The position numbers and the translations under genes are program-made. Below are positions 37,381-52,060 of a stretch of 64,000 nucleotides of DNA, in pieces (position 1 is the stretch's first letter; the number at the start of each line of letters is the position of its first letter). The DNA is from Apis mellifera (taxonomy: Eukaryota > Arthropoda > Insecta > Hymenoptera > Apidae), in NCBI RefSeq assembly GCF_003254395.2, contig NC_037642.1, positions 1,706,501-1,770,500 on the forward strand, given 5' to 3'. Below the pieces are notes generated by a model. It searched no databases. It had not been told where the DNA came from and saw only the letters and a program-made list of their open reading frames with translations.

Positions 37381-40300
37381 TGTTTTAGGAGGGATATATA
37401 TTATAAATAAAGTATATATACTTGGCTTGATTTTCTACCTTACTAGGGACTACGAGGCCGAGACTCTTGGGGGCAAACTTTTTGTGTCGGCTGGACACAA
37501 GTCTTATCTTTATCATTTCATCTTGAATAAAAATAACGATGTTCCTGTATGTAAGGTGCCTTAATATGATCGTTTCTGTTTGATTATAAATTATCACATG
37601 AAAAGATGACAGGTTGTTTCTCTTTTCTTATACTTTGAATTTTATTTGATAAGCATTTTCAAATATATATGTATATATATATATTTCGAATAATTATTTC
37701 AACGATTATTTTATCGTTAACACAAGTGTTATCACAATAAAATTCAATGTTATATTTCTTTTAAATTATATTTCGTTGTCTGTTTTCAGTATATATATCG
37801 TGTATATATATATGTATATATAGGAACATCGTTTTAGCAATTGAAATAATGAAAGAAACGAGCCTCGTACAATGTTTCACAATTCGTGTTCGATTCACAC
37901 GTCGACACAACTTGGTAGATTGTTATTCAAGAGTTTGTCCGCCGATCGTAGCTGCTCTAACTCTACCTTAAAGATATTGTTATTGTTAACACTCTTCTTC
38001 TTATTAACTTTTACCATTAAAAAAGGAAAATTAAAGGAAAAAAAAAAATCACGATATACATTTTAACTTTTTAAACTTTTCACGTGTAAAAAGGGGAGCT
38101 ATGCGAGAGAGAAAGACGAGATGCAAAGTGACTGAGGATACTTTTAAAAGAATCTGCCAAGTTTTGAAGGGAAACAAAAAAAAAAAAGGGAGAAGATGAA
38201 TGAAAGAAATGGAAAGAAAATAAGGATTCGTGTGAAACGATGGCTTTAAATTTTCCAATGTTTTTTTTTCTTTCTTTTTTTTTTTTAGTTCGAAAATATA
38301 CAGGCGAAGAACGTTAGAAATAGGCGTGCGTAACAGATACGAATGCGAGAAAGATCTAGAGAAATGGCGATAAACCTCCGTTCAACGTTCGACATTCGAA
38401 GAATTTTTGAATTTTTAACAAGCTTAACGAGAGAAATCGTCTGTGTCTTTTATGCGTGTGTGTCTTGTGTTTCTTCCATGTTTTCCCTTTCCAACCCCTT
38501 TCAACCCTCTGATTCACTGGCAAAAAGAAAAAGAAAAAAAAAAGAGAAGAGAAACGTGTAAAACGCGCTGTTCAAAACGATAAAAAAAAACGTTCCGGCC
38601 ACGCACCATTCGTTCATTTACAGACAAGAATTGCGTATCGATAGAAGAAAGACGTATTACCAAGGGCACCATTCCATCTAAAGAAAGAAAGAAAGAAAAA
38701 GAAAAGAAAAAAATCATCTCTCCGAACGAGAAAATCGCGCAAACAAGTAAAAATCGATCCTTATTTTCATTAAGTACCTATAAAATGTTCCATGAACACG
38801 CAACGAAACGTTTCGTTTAAAGAGAGATATTTTTATCACGAATGATCGAGAATGGATCTTGATGGTGGAGGAAGCAGAAGTGGTATTTTGTCGTTTAAAA
38901 TTTTTGCGTGTATTTATTTTTTAATCGCTGATAACGGATATAAATTACGGCCCATGGATATACTTCTTTTATGAGCATGATGATGATGATGATTTTATAA
39001 ACTCTGAGTGAACGGCCTCCAGAGTAGCAAAAATGATTACGTAGGGAGAGGGAGGAGAAAAGAGAGGAATATAAAATCGAATAGTAATCCTAGAAATCTA
39101 ATAATTAATTACTATTACTAAATAAGATCCTAGGTGATTCGAGTCTTAAAAATAAGTTCAGTTTAAGGTGTGAAACTGTTGATATGAATTCCGACTACAG
39201 GTTCGGTGTATAAGTCGAATGCAAACAAAATTAGCAGACATATCATTTAAGACAATACACTTGTTACAGAAACTACGTTTCTACTAATTGTAATTCTTAT
39301 TATATGTATGTAATCTAACTCTTAATCGGACTTAGAGAGATTCGAGGTGAAACGAGGTGACGTAGTTAGTAATAAAAAGAAAAAGAAAAAGATGGAATGG
39401 GGGAGGAGGAAGAAAGCATTCGAACTATATTAATATTGAAAAAAAAAACCAAAATCCAGAGAGTCAATTGTTGACTAGTGTTAATCAATGTTGAAACAAT
39501 CTAATCGAATATTTCGATCGTTTCTACTTCTGAACCAAACACATTACAACAATTTTTTGTATAATTTCGTCAAATTGTGTTACGAATTTATATACGGAAG
39601 GAAAGGACAAAATAATATCGTTGTACTTAAATATGGATTATTTAATTAATTATTTTAAGCTAATCTTAATAAGATAAAATTATGTACTTAAGAAATTATT
39701 CTTTCGTTCTTTCTCGCGTAACGCAAAAAAAAAAAGAAAAAGAAAAAAAAGAAAGAAAATGTTCGACACTCTGGATTTATTTAAGAGGCGTAAGGCAATT
39801 CTGGAGGCTGAATTACTCAGAAATCGAGGAAAGGTTAACGATAAAACGAAGCAATGAAACAGTAACGAAGATATGCATGAATTGTACAAACGAGTCCCTC
39901 CACGTCACAGAAAAAAAAAAGAATGATATATATATATATCTATATGAAGAATATATATATAACAAAAAAAAAAATGATAAATATGTGATGTATTTAAATG
40001 GTATGTGGTATATGGTATTACATATTTGTACATAGGCGGACCCGTGCCATCAACTAGTGAGTTGTACCGATATTGTACTGCCATTAGTCGAGTTAGTGGG
40101 TAACATCGAGCGAGAATGAATCATAGATTAACATGGATTTTCATTTTTTTTTTTTTTTTTTTTTTCCCCTCTTTTCAGCGCTAAAAGTGATATGAAGACG
40201 ATGAACGAAACGAATACAATGGATTAAATTAAATTTAGAAGATTATATTTTTAATTCTGTTCATGTTTAACTAGAGTGAAATTAATCATTAGCGAAAGTG

Positions 40301-43300
40301 TAGTTTAAAACTTAATTAGAAGACAAAATTGTTATGCGTTTTTTATTTAATATTATATTAGACGTTATCGATAATTATTTAAGCTCGTTCCAAAAAAAAA
40401 AGAAGTTCGAATTTCTTTCTTTTTTTTTTTTTTTTCACAACACGCTGATTAATTTTGAAGCTTCGAGCAATTTGTCGTGAAGTACAAGATTATTTAATAA
40501 TAATATATATATGTTACGTTACATTAGTTAATTTAACTGTTGTGTTAAGCAAACTTTTCAATTCTGTCGTTACCATTGTTTATTGTGAATCCGATGATTA
40601 AGTTTCAATTAGTCAAAATATTTTATCAATATTTATTTTACACTTTAACTCGTATGTTTGCAAAATGAAAATAATAAAATTGTCTTAATATATATATATA
40701 TATATAATTGAAGCAATGGCGAAGAGAATTACGTTGCGAAAAATATATTGGTACAACTCGGCGAAGAAAGTGTAGCGTGGTTATACACCTGAGGAATGTG
40801 CTCAAAATAACTGTATTAAAGAGAAAAAAAAAAAAAAGTCTACTAAATGATCATCAACGTTTATGCAAGAAAAAAAAAAAACTACTCTTAAACAAGTGAA
40901 AAGTTATTTATTCGATTATTATATTGATATCGTAATCTATTGTCCTCTAACCTATTACCTACTTTAATGTCTATCTCTATAAGCCAGCATGGTTCTTTAT
41001 ACTCTTCTATTTGATGTTATAATAATACACTATTCTCTATTATAACTTTTACTACGACGGAGAAACAAACGAAATGTATTGTTAATAGTGTTTTTAAATG
41101 TATTCGAAGCATGGTCAGCTGTAGGGGAGCCACGGATACGTAATGTCGCGTTTCACATGAGAAACTGGTCGGTCGATTCGATTCCATTCGAAACGAATAA
41201 AAGAAGAGAAAGAAAAAGAAAGAAAAAAAAAACAGAATAAATTCGAATAAAACGCGAAGCATCAGAAATCTTTGATCTCTTTTCCACGAAACTATCGTCT
41301 CTTTGCCTTTTTCTCCTGACGATTTGTAAGGTTAGGTTTCTTTCAATGACAAAATGTTAACTAACCTATTCGATTTTCGTTGATATGAATATTATTCTCG
41401 TTCCTTAGAAATCCTTAAACGATTCTTGCCGTCGTAAGAAGGAAAAAAAAAGAAAAATCCAGAGTATTCATGTGACGCGGACATTTTCTATCGCACGGTT
41501 ATTATTATCGCAATAATTAAAACGATAGAGTGAAAGAGGAAAATGTGTGCTCGGTAGCAATATCGGTGCGGACGTCGTTGTCCGCACTGTCGTTGTTTTT
41601 TCCACTTCTCTGCTCAACTAGTTCTTACCTGTAAGGAGTAGTAATGTAATACATTATTAAATATCTTCGTCACGGTTAGTCTTTTAAACAAAACAATAAA
41701 AGAAAGAAAAAAGAAACACCGTTCTCTCTCCGACTCTTGTATTTGTCTTCTATTGCTCAAAACTCGCGGAAAATATAAAGAAGTTGAAGATGCCGGCTTC
41801 GTTCGCCGGTGACAAAAGAAAAAAAAAAAGAAAGGCGCGGTCGAACCTCTCGTGATTCTTAACAAAAATTATAAAAGAGAAAAGAAAAAGACAAAAAAAA
41901 AAAAACAAAAAAAAAAGAAGAAAAAAAAAAATTCAAAAAATTTGCAATGATATCGCTCAAAAGTTGGTGCCATAAGCAATATGGACAATATATTATTAAT
42001 TGTGTTAGATGACGTGTGCGCTAACTACAGCTGGCCGAATAAAAGATCCCATTTTTAAGGGATCGAAGAGACAAGAAACGTCACGTGATCCTCTCTCATC
42101 CGAGCAATGTTACTTATTCGTTTTACCCGACGTTTCAATAAATGTACGAATCTTGCTTCTTTCTAATCTCTCCATCAAATTTCGGATTAGCGAATACGTA
42201 TACCAGTTTAGCTTAGTATTCCGTAGAATTATTCTCTATCGAATATTCTTTCTCGATTAAAAAAAAAAAAAAAAAAAAAAGGATTCTAAATCCATGCTCG
42301 TGAGAAAAAATCACGTGGCGGGGACTTTCTACACACTTACACACACAGTTCAGTCAATTTGAAGCGCGATGTGGTATCGAGTCGTCAACGAAAAATGATC
42401 GAAAATCGATCGAAAAAAGGCCTATATATCTAAACCGATTTTCTCCCCGGAGGGGAGAGGAACGAAAGAACTCTCCCCCTCCCTCCACATCTCCAGTAGG
42501 AGGCCTCGAAAACCCCTCGACACACGACTCCACCACATTGGGTCTTCGGCCAAGTTAAAAGAAATGGCACAAACGTCGCGGCCGATCCTAACGTAAACGC
42601 GCGCATCTCCACGAACGATTCTCGTCGATTTCTTTCTGTTCTTCGATGGATTTTCGTCCAATTCCAACGAAACGGCCTCGTGAAAATTTCGATATTCGCC
42701 GCGTTATTATTAATTACAATATCTCTTTCCATATGATGTAACCGCTTGCTTTTTCACTACGAAGTCATTTTTAACGAAGATTAATCTTTGATCGAGGTGC
42801 TACACACGATGAATAATATCCGCGTGAATAATGTGAATATAATGAGTATATAATGGGGGGATGAGGGAGGGGAGAGAAAAAATGGAGGGCCAGATCGACG
42901 AGAATTTCCGGTCGCGCGCGTTTAACGATTTTTATTAAATGTCGGTCGACAAGGAAATCAAAGGGCTCGTGAGATCCGGCGAAAGCGTGGATGAAACGAA
43001 CGAAGAGCGGAAGGAAGAGAGATGATAAGATGAAAGCGACAAAGCGTTAAAGCTTAGCCGGAGCGACGAGTTTCTGTGCATCAGTATTATACGTTCGAAG
43101 AGCGATACTAATATAATACATTGGTCTAGTGATTATACATTATATTGCGTACATACAATTTTATTTAATATACACATATAAATATATATATATATATATA
43201 TACATATTGAATATGAAAGGGCGATATTATTATTATTATTATCATTATTATTATCATTATTATTATTAACTATTAATTATTATTAATAATTAATTATACG

Positions 43301-43480
43301 ATAGATATATGAGAATATATGTATATATGTATATACAATTATTTATATATAAATATATATATATGTATATATATTCACATATACTATGAACGCTAATTAT
43401 GTGCAGGGAAGCGGCGCGATAGGTCACAGTTTAAATCTCGATGTTGTTCGTTCAAAATGAAGCGTAAGAATAACAAAATG

Positions 43481-43512
43481 AAGAAGAAGAAGAAGAAGAA
43501 GAAGAAGAAGAA
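43481..43512. repeat. (GAA)n microsatellite
   Basis: A perfect trinucleotide purine repeat of about 10 units. Confidence 0.9.
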
Positions 43513-46040
43513 ATGATAGAAGCTTCGAAAAGCTGCGAGCGATGGGACTTCGTTGCGATAATAATAATAATAATCATAGGGGTGATATTTGGGAGGGGAG
43601 GGGAGGGGGGCGATTGCTTACTTCGTTATTCGGTTTTCGCCATCAACGTGAAGCTCCCGGCGGTGTCGTCGAACGTACACGAAACGATTTTTTCAGGTTG
43701 TGAGTCGACTTCTCGTGCTCGTCGCCCGATCGATCTTTACGAATCATCCTGATTCAATTGTCGTCAGGATTGAGAATCCCCTGGTTGGAAAAAAAATTTC
43801 GAAAACGATCCACGAGCCTCGAGAGACAAGTCGACGATATATTTCTCGCGGATCAATCGATCGGAATGTTTTTTTCACGATCGATTCGGACACTTGGTTC
43901 GTTCGATTGGTCCGTGCAAAAGCGAAAAATCCTGGCTCACGAGTGCACGAGAATGTTTAAATAAAAAAGAGAAAAAAAAAAGTGTAGAAAGACGAATAAA
44001 TAAATATGTCGCGGGATATATAGGGGCAAGCGTGAAACGGAGAGAAAGAAAGAAAGATGTTTTTAATACTCACAAATGTAATGTACGATCTATATATATA
44101 TATATATAACCATCGTTTATAAATGGATATAATATATAAATATGATGAACATATGGATATAATATAATGTGTGTATGCATATATATATATATATATACAT
44201 TATTATTGTGTCGTACATGATTAATGTATATACATATATATATATATATACATTTGCAGCGATAAATATTATATAAATATATATATATAGACTATTTTCT
44301 TCTATTGGTATTGTGAGTGATCGTTGCGCGTTATTTCCATCATCATATGTTGTCGCAAGGCATTCTGCAATCGACGACGAGCCACGATACGTACGATTTT
44401 AATCGATATTGCAGAATATATTGTTGCTGAATTGTAGATAAATTGATGTTTTGGGTAAACATTTTTTCTTTGAAAGAATGACTCATTATTTTAATTTTAT
44501 GGGAAAAATAAAATGTAGGATAATCTCTTGCGCAATGTAAATCGTATTGAATCAATACAACTTACTACTACTCTGTTTCCTGTTGAAATTAGTACTTTTA
44601 TTCGTGTAAAAAATCTTGAGAACGTTTTACTTAATAATTAATTTTTAATGAGAACAAATATAGCATCGATTTTACTTGCTTTATTCTTTTAAATTTCAAT
44701 GTAAATAATAATTGATAGTAAATCAATTTCCTGTCGATTATACAACTATACAATCGTCGTCTCGTGTCTCGAAGTATGCAGAGCGTCTTGCGTCAAGCTA
44801 TCCCAACACCGAGCTATACCAAAAGCAAGCGAATAAGAAAAAGATTTAAAAAAAAAAAAAGTAAAAAAAAAAAAAAGAATAAAAAATATGTATGATGTGT
44901 AAGCCAAGTGCCTTGTGTTCTGGTAACTAATCGTTGACTTTTAACTACGATATTAGAGGAAATGAGAAAACGAGAGAACGAGCGAAAGAAAGAGATACGA
45001 AGAAGAAGAAATAAGCGAAAAGAAGAGAGGAGAACGAAATCGAAGATTCTTGAAGTGAGAGAAATTGTAATTTCCTTTTATTTTTCCGAACGATAGCTAG
45101 AATTATTATTATATCCGCTTCTAAAGTAATTTTAATCGTGATATATTATGCTATGATATTCGAATTATTTTCTCTTTTATTTAAACAAAATTCTTGAATT
45201 TATATATAAAGTATAAAAAAATTATTGGCAATGCTTTGAAATTCTTTTTCTTTTTTCTTGTTTTTTTTATAAGTCAAGTATAATTTTCAAAATATATACA
45301 CATCTCATTATGATATTTTATATCTCAATAAGTTTTAATAACATCAAGAAACATTATCATAGTACACCAATTTTTCTTTTTGCAACAATCTTTGCAATAT
45401 AATTTTTCGAATATATATATATAATAAAAATTCGAAAATCATAGCAGAATTAATTCTATTGCAGATTTAACGACTTAAAAAAAAAATGAATGTCTCCATA
45501 TTCGTTTTTTTAAAATACAAATCGATATTTTTTAAAGATATATCATAAAAAAAATTCTATGATATTTAAGAAATGAAAAATAAGATAAACATAGTCGTGA
45601 TTGTAACAATGTGCCAAAGTATGATGGTATTATCATCGTGAATTAAAATTTACTTTTTCTTTTTTACTCAACGTATAATAAAAAAGAAAACCTTCATTTT
45701 CTACTTTCACTGCCCCAAACAAAAAACTTGATTTCATAAATATATAAATAAAGAGTCGTTAATTCTGCAATCGCATATTCTATAAAAATAATCCTATAAT
45801 CAACGTTTAATTTCTATTGTCGTTTCAGAACAAAGAAATAAAAATTTTTTTTACATCGTATTACATTACACCGTATAAAAAATATTTGAATCCAAATATT
45901 GAATCATTGTGAGTTTCGTTATATGTAGCAATTTTTGAAAAAAATTTTTCACGTAGTAAAAAACAACAGTGTAAATTACCGAACAAAAATTTATTTTAAA
46001 GAGTAAAAATAATTTTTATAAAACTCTTCAAAGAAAAAAA

Positions 46041-46041
46041 A

Positions 46042-46102
<61 letters not shown>
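46041..46102. repeat. (AT)n microsatellite, about 60 bp
   Basis: A nearly perfect TA dinucleotide run with one G interruption near its start. It produces a spurious Tyr-Ile repeat ORF. Confidence 0.95.
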
Positions 46103-46104
<2 letters not shown>

Positions 46105-48219
46105 ATTAAATTTCAACAGCTTGAATATCATTATGAAAAGAAAATTTTTTTTCAAAAAATGATGAATTTTCTCGCATGTTTGATTCCGTATTACTTAGCC
46201 AAGAGCTTGTACAGCGATCAGTACACATATACCGCGATCGTTCTCACGAAAGTTGGCCAGAAGCGAGGCGAGCGTCCGGTATCGTATCGCGTGCAAAACT
46301 GATTTCAATATAATGAAAACGGATGAGAATAGGATCGAAGACTCGATGGCGTTAAATATCGTCGAGATCGTTGTTAGGCTTAGAATCACTCCTGCCTCTG
46401 GTGCACTCTGGGCCCATCCCCTTGTTAGTCAAAAAAAAAAAAAAAAGGAAAGATAAAAAGAATCGAAATGAATGAATAAAAGGAGGGGAAGGGAGGGGAG
46501 GAATTTTTCATTTGTAGCGGGAATCGTTTGGTGTTGCGATAGACGACGATAAAGTGACGTTAGATCCGAAGTGGAGTATTCAAGTTGTGTTGTATCTTCG
46601 CGTGTGTATGTACATGTATGTATATTCGTGTGTATACGCTATGTGTGTGAGATATGCATAAAAACGAAAAAGGAAAAAAAAAAAGGAAATAGAAGGAGGA
46701 ATATATGCGCGTATGTTTCTTTCCGGCGTGTTCTGTACACACTCTGATAACGTAATAAATAATCTTTTTAAATCTTATATTATTGACGACGAGGAACGAA
46801 ACATTAGCTATGTCTAAAAGGAATTGATGTACATAGTAGATCTCGATAGATAGGAAAAGTGTCGTGGCCGAGGGAGTTCTGCATCCATGACGCGCTCAAA
46901 ATGGAATCGTAGCTGCGAGGAATTGTTCGAAATTATTTGAAAGATTATTGGAAGAATCGAAATTTCGATCGATAACGAAAATTCGATCGACTGCCTCATG
47001 GATGCATCGAATCGGATGAGAAACCCCTTAAGCAGACAATCCTGTTATTTAGTTAGTCCTTAAATACGCGCGTGCCGTGTTCCCTGTGTGCGAATGAGAA
47101 GCGTGAATGAAAAGTATATTAATTCGTAAGGAAATCGAAGTAATTGCGCCTCTTCGTCACTCTTCTGTAACCCTGCTCGTCTCTTCCTTATGTTTCTTCT
47201 CTTTAGATATCTGTAATGTATCTCTATGAAAAGCGGATACGAGGCACGGTGCTTCTTGCTCTACTTTTGGATGAGATGTAATCGTACATGTTTTTTAAAG
47301 GGAGAAGGATTAAAAAAATTTTTAAATACAATAAGATGTATACTTACTTCGAAGAATCAAATTCCGATATCAAAGTGCCAATAAAGAGATTTTTTCAACG
47401 TGCATCTTAAATATATAATATATGTATATGTGTGTGTATGTGCATCTTCGTATCCGCTTAGTTAGAACTATTGTCGATCTTGCGAAGACTTTTCTTCTTC
47501 ATCTTGAATCTCTTGTAGACACTGGCTTAATCGTAAGCTTTACAAAACGGTTGTAATAGACTTAATATATGTATATATATATATGTGTATACATATATAT
47601 ACATATAAATACGTCGCTAAGATTTTTCCTGAGAAAAACGAACAGAGTCACTAGTCGCAGTTTCCGCGATTCACGTGTTTTAGAAGAAGAACTTCGATTT
47701 ACTCGAGAGAAATATGAAATATTTTGTACTTGTTTACTTGTTTTCTTTCGAGAGAGAATAAATTTAAGATTGTAGTAATAATAATTGGTCGCCTTAGGCG
47801 AATCCAGAAATTAGAAGAAGAAGAAGAAGAAGAAGAAGAAAATGTTTGGAATTAAAAATATGTCGATCTTTAATAAACGAAGTATTGTTTGGGGAAAAAA
47901 AAAAAAGATTGACACATGGAAATTCTTGAAAACAAAACGAATGAAATATGACTCAATACTGTTTTCTCTATTCACAGAGTACTTATTGTGTCTTTAGAGA
48001 TAATTTCTGTAACTGCGATTGTGCTGATTTATGAAAGGCTTAAAGAACAATCATACACGTGAATTATGTAGCTGTATCATTGATCAAAAATCTTTATGCA
48101 TAAAATATTGCGACGCATTGTAGTGTATATTAATCTACGCTCGTACCTTAATAATCTTTTTTGCAAAATATCAAAAAAGTAACAGACAATGATTGTAATC
48201 AAATTGTAATAATGTTTAA

Positions 48220-48463
48220 CCCTTTCGTTATTAATTACTCGAAATGTATGCGTATATACGATTATTATGCACGATATATGCATAATAAAACGTAAATGGC
48301 TCTAAAATAATTATTTCTCACAGAAAGATCTATCTTAAAAAGAATCTTATCGTGCTCTATTTTATTAAATATTAATATTTAAAATTGGTACATTAAAGAT
48401 ATCATCTCTATATATAAAATTCGAATTTTTGTCGAGTGATTACAATGATCAATAATGAAAGGG
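48220..48463. mobile_element. piggyBac-type MITE, 244 bp, with TTAA duplication
   Basis: TTAA at 48216-48219 and at 48464-48467 flanks termini CCCTTTCGTTATT and, reading in from the other side, CCCTTTCATTATT (12 of 13 matched), with further imperfect subterminal pairing. A TTAA target duplication next to CCC ends is the hallmark of the piggyBac superfamily. There is no internal ORF, so it is non-autonomous. Confidence 0.68.
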
Positions 48464-51400
48464 TTAAAATCTATCATCAATAATAATCAAAATATTAATT
48501 TCAACGATCGTCAAAAATCGTACAATACAATATTATCAAAAATAATTCTTTTTTTTTTAGTGAAATATCAAAATCAATCAATCAAAAATCCAGCAATCAT
48601 GAAAATAATTCGAGAAACATCGATCGATCACGCTGAAGATCGCGTAACTGTGACCAGATCGAATATCGAAACGCTTAACAATAAATACCGTGCCAAATAT
48701 CGTCGTTATAATCAAAGAATGCATCAGTCCAGCCGGTGTTACAAATCGAAAAAAAGATAAAAAAATAAAAAAAAGAGAGAGAGAGAAATATGAAGCGCTA
48801 CTGCGATGAATCTTCCGTTCTTCCCAATAATTTACGTCAAGGCTGAATCGACGATCCCTCGTTCCTCTTCCACCTTTACATACGCATTCAGTAGTACATT
48901 GTAGCGAGCAAATGGGGTGCATCGTAGCCCAAAAAGCGGCGAACGTGTAGTATGCAATAATATTCTGTATAAAGAGTTTGGATTTTATATGTATCGTGAG
49001 CAATGGTGTGTAAGAAGATGCATCGAAAACTATCCTTTCGATTCTCTTAAACCCCCTCCTCGCCCCCTACCCATCCCCCCATAACGAATCGAGCGTTTCA
49101 ATTTAAGAAATCGTAAAGCGTAAAAATATCCACGGATTGCCCTTGAGAGTCGAAGATCGAAAAATCAAAATTGACAATCAAAAGAAAGAAATGATGATGG
49201 ATTCGTAACATGGGTGGAAAAATTAAAGGAAGGAATAGTTATTGAAGAAAAAAAATAATCGAAGGTGGTTTTTTTCTTTGATCATGAATGATTATTGGAC
49301 TCTCGAGTGCGATTCTTTTCTCACGAGGAAAGCGAGGATTGTGTCGAATCGAAGAGGGGGATCGAATTGTTCGATCCTCTTGCGTAGAGATTGATGCACC
49401 CTCGTCTATGCTTTGCTATGTGCTCTAGCTATTTATTGCGAGAAAGATATTGTTATATTATACAATGTACACAGTAACCGTGGCTGAAGCTCCAAATCAA
49501 AATGCACAGAATCTAGATGACGAGTGTCGATCATCGATACGTTCTCGATGGGGATGCTCGTTGAATAATTCTTTTTTTTTTTTTTTTTTTTTCATACTTT
49601 TAAGGGATGTTGTAAAGCGAAGGCGTTAATCAACAAGGGTCAAAATTGAAAGAGGCGGTGGACAGGCGGGAAATACACGATTTTTTTCAATTCGTTGATT
49701 AATAAGATTGGGATGAATTTGAAATATAGAGAGAATTTGCAATAAATCGTCAGAAAGTTTTCGCTTTGCAAAATATTTATATCGTTCCTGCTTGATGTAA
49801 CAAAAAATCAAAATCAAAGTGATAATTAAACGATCAAATGATAGGACTGGATATTCTTCTTTAAGATAATTAATTTATAGCGAATTAATTTCTTATCGGT
49901 GTTCTTTGACATTTAACATTAATCAATTACATAATTTACATAATGTAATAGGTTTACATAATGAAAGAATGTTGTGAAGATCGATCGGAAGATATTTCGA
50001 TCTTTTCGCAGAGTGTCAGTTAACGAAAAAACGGAATGGCTAATTTACGATTAACAATTATTACAAATCCTAGGTCCTATTTATTTGTATCAAGAATTCT
50101 CAATTTTTTCCAAATTGAGCAGATCCTTCAATGAATGATTTCAAAAACTTTTCAAATCAAACGTTTGATATTCATAAAAGAAGGAAAATCATGAAACGTG
50201 TTTATACAAATTTTATAAAATAATCGATTGAGAATCATTGTCGCTAAATTTACGATTGAACATTTACGGAAATTACAGGCTCAGAGCATCTAAATTCGAA
50301 ACGAGCTTCGAGATCAATCCTCCATTTTATCCTTTTACAATAAATAAAATTTATATAAAAAGAAGAGAAAAATATGAAATCGATGAAAAATATTCACTCG
50401 AAGGAATAGAGTCGAAGCTTGTTATAATCATCTACAATTTGACAGGAAAAGAAAAACAAAGATCAAAAATGAAAGATCGAAAACAGAGAGTGCGAGAGTG
50501 AGAGAATGTGTATAATGTGTAAGAGAGAAAGAGAGAGAGAGAGAGAGAGAGTTAGACGTTTGACATATCAAAAAGACAGGATTCTTCTTCATGAGAAACC
50601 ACACAGCAATACCTTTCCGCTCAATATGGATAATAAGGAAAGAGAAAAAACCTATAACGATGTTTTGAGAATGTTTTTTAATCGACGAATTTAAAGAATT
50701 CGATGCCATTTACGGAGACGGTGGGCGAATGTAGATATTTTGGCGAAATTTTAACGATAAAAAAAAGGAAAGGGAGAGAGAAAGGACCCTCGTCACGTAC
50801 AATAGCTTTGTAAAATTGCTTTTAAAATAGATTGTTGAGGTTTAATAACAATTAACAAAAAGAGCTGACATCGTACAATAAAATCACTGAACTTCTTCTT
50901 ATCGCGTGACGATTCTAAAGTTTTTAAAACATGACATCATTCGAACTGCATTATTTGTATACCGCGAATTGATAAACATACAAATCTTGGAAAACATTTT
51001 TTCATAATTAATAGGGAATATTAAACGAACGAAAAATTGATGTGAAAAATTTGCAAGACGAGAGTCACACGAGATAAAACGAGATTATTTAACAATTTCA
51101 GTAATCGTGGCTCTTTTCCAAAAAAAAAGAAAAAAATATCGCCCTATCGTCCCTTTTGTACTATTATAGTTCGCGAAGGAAGAGAAATTTCGAGAATGCG
51201 CCAGCTAAGAATCGAAACGATTTGAAACGAATTTGAAACGATTCATAGTTGAAACTTCGATGATAGAATGGGGAAAAAAAAAGAAAAAAGAAAAAAAATC
51301 AAGGTAAAAGGATTACCTAAGTATTGGTACACGAATATGTTAGATATTATACGCGAGTAAATGTTTATATCCCGTTAAAGAAGAGAATCATAGACAATGA

Positions 51401-51949
51401 GAGAGAGAGAGAGGGAGAGAGAGAGAGAGAGAGAAGAAAAAGAGCAAAGCGTCCGGTGTTGGGAGCAGGAGAGGCAAAAATTTTGTTTGTAAAATCTAGA
51501 GAGAGAGAAAAAAAGGAAGACTATCATTAGACTGTCGTGAAAAAGATACATGCGAAAAGGTAAAATATAATAAGAAAAATTCTATCTATTCTTTCGCTTG
51601 CACAAAAAACGAGAGAGAAAGAATAATAGTTAATAAAAGAGCGAGGATACGTACAACAGTACAAGATAGACAAAATAAAAAAGAGAAATGTTTGTAAGAT
51701 ATCGACTAAGTCCTGAGGAGTTTCACTTTAAAAATATAACAGTACGACGAAAACAATGTAAATGTATGAAAGGTCTATTACCCCTCCCCCCCTTCCATCC
51801 TAAATCCGTTCCTAATCTTTCTCAGAATATATATTTCCTCCCTCCTTTTGCAAAATCCTTCCTCGGCATCCTTTTCCTCCCTCTCTACGACGAGTGTAAA
51901 AAAAAATATCATGTAAAATTAATACACACACACACACCGATTAATATAA

Positions 51950-52060
51950 ATATGAATATAAATATAAATATAAATATTATAAATAAATGAATAAATATAA
52001 ATATAAATAAATAAATGAATAAATAAATGAATGAATAAATAAATAAATAAATAAATAAAT
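51950..52060. repeat. AT-rich (AAAT)n / (AATATA)n simple repeat
   Basis: Tetranucleotide AATA units with hexanucleotide variants, running into an (AT)n tract. It gives a spurious Ile/Phe/Tyr-rich ORF on the minus strand. Confidence 0.9.

Noticed and set aside
37441..37560. GC-richer stretch with a TTGTGTC/GACACAA hairpin, considered as a microRNA precursor
   Set aside because: The stem is only seven pairs and does not extend to a precursor-like length.
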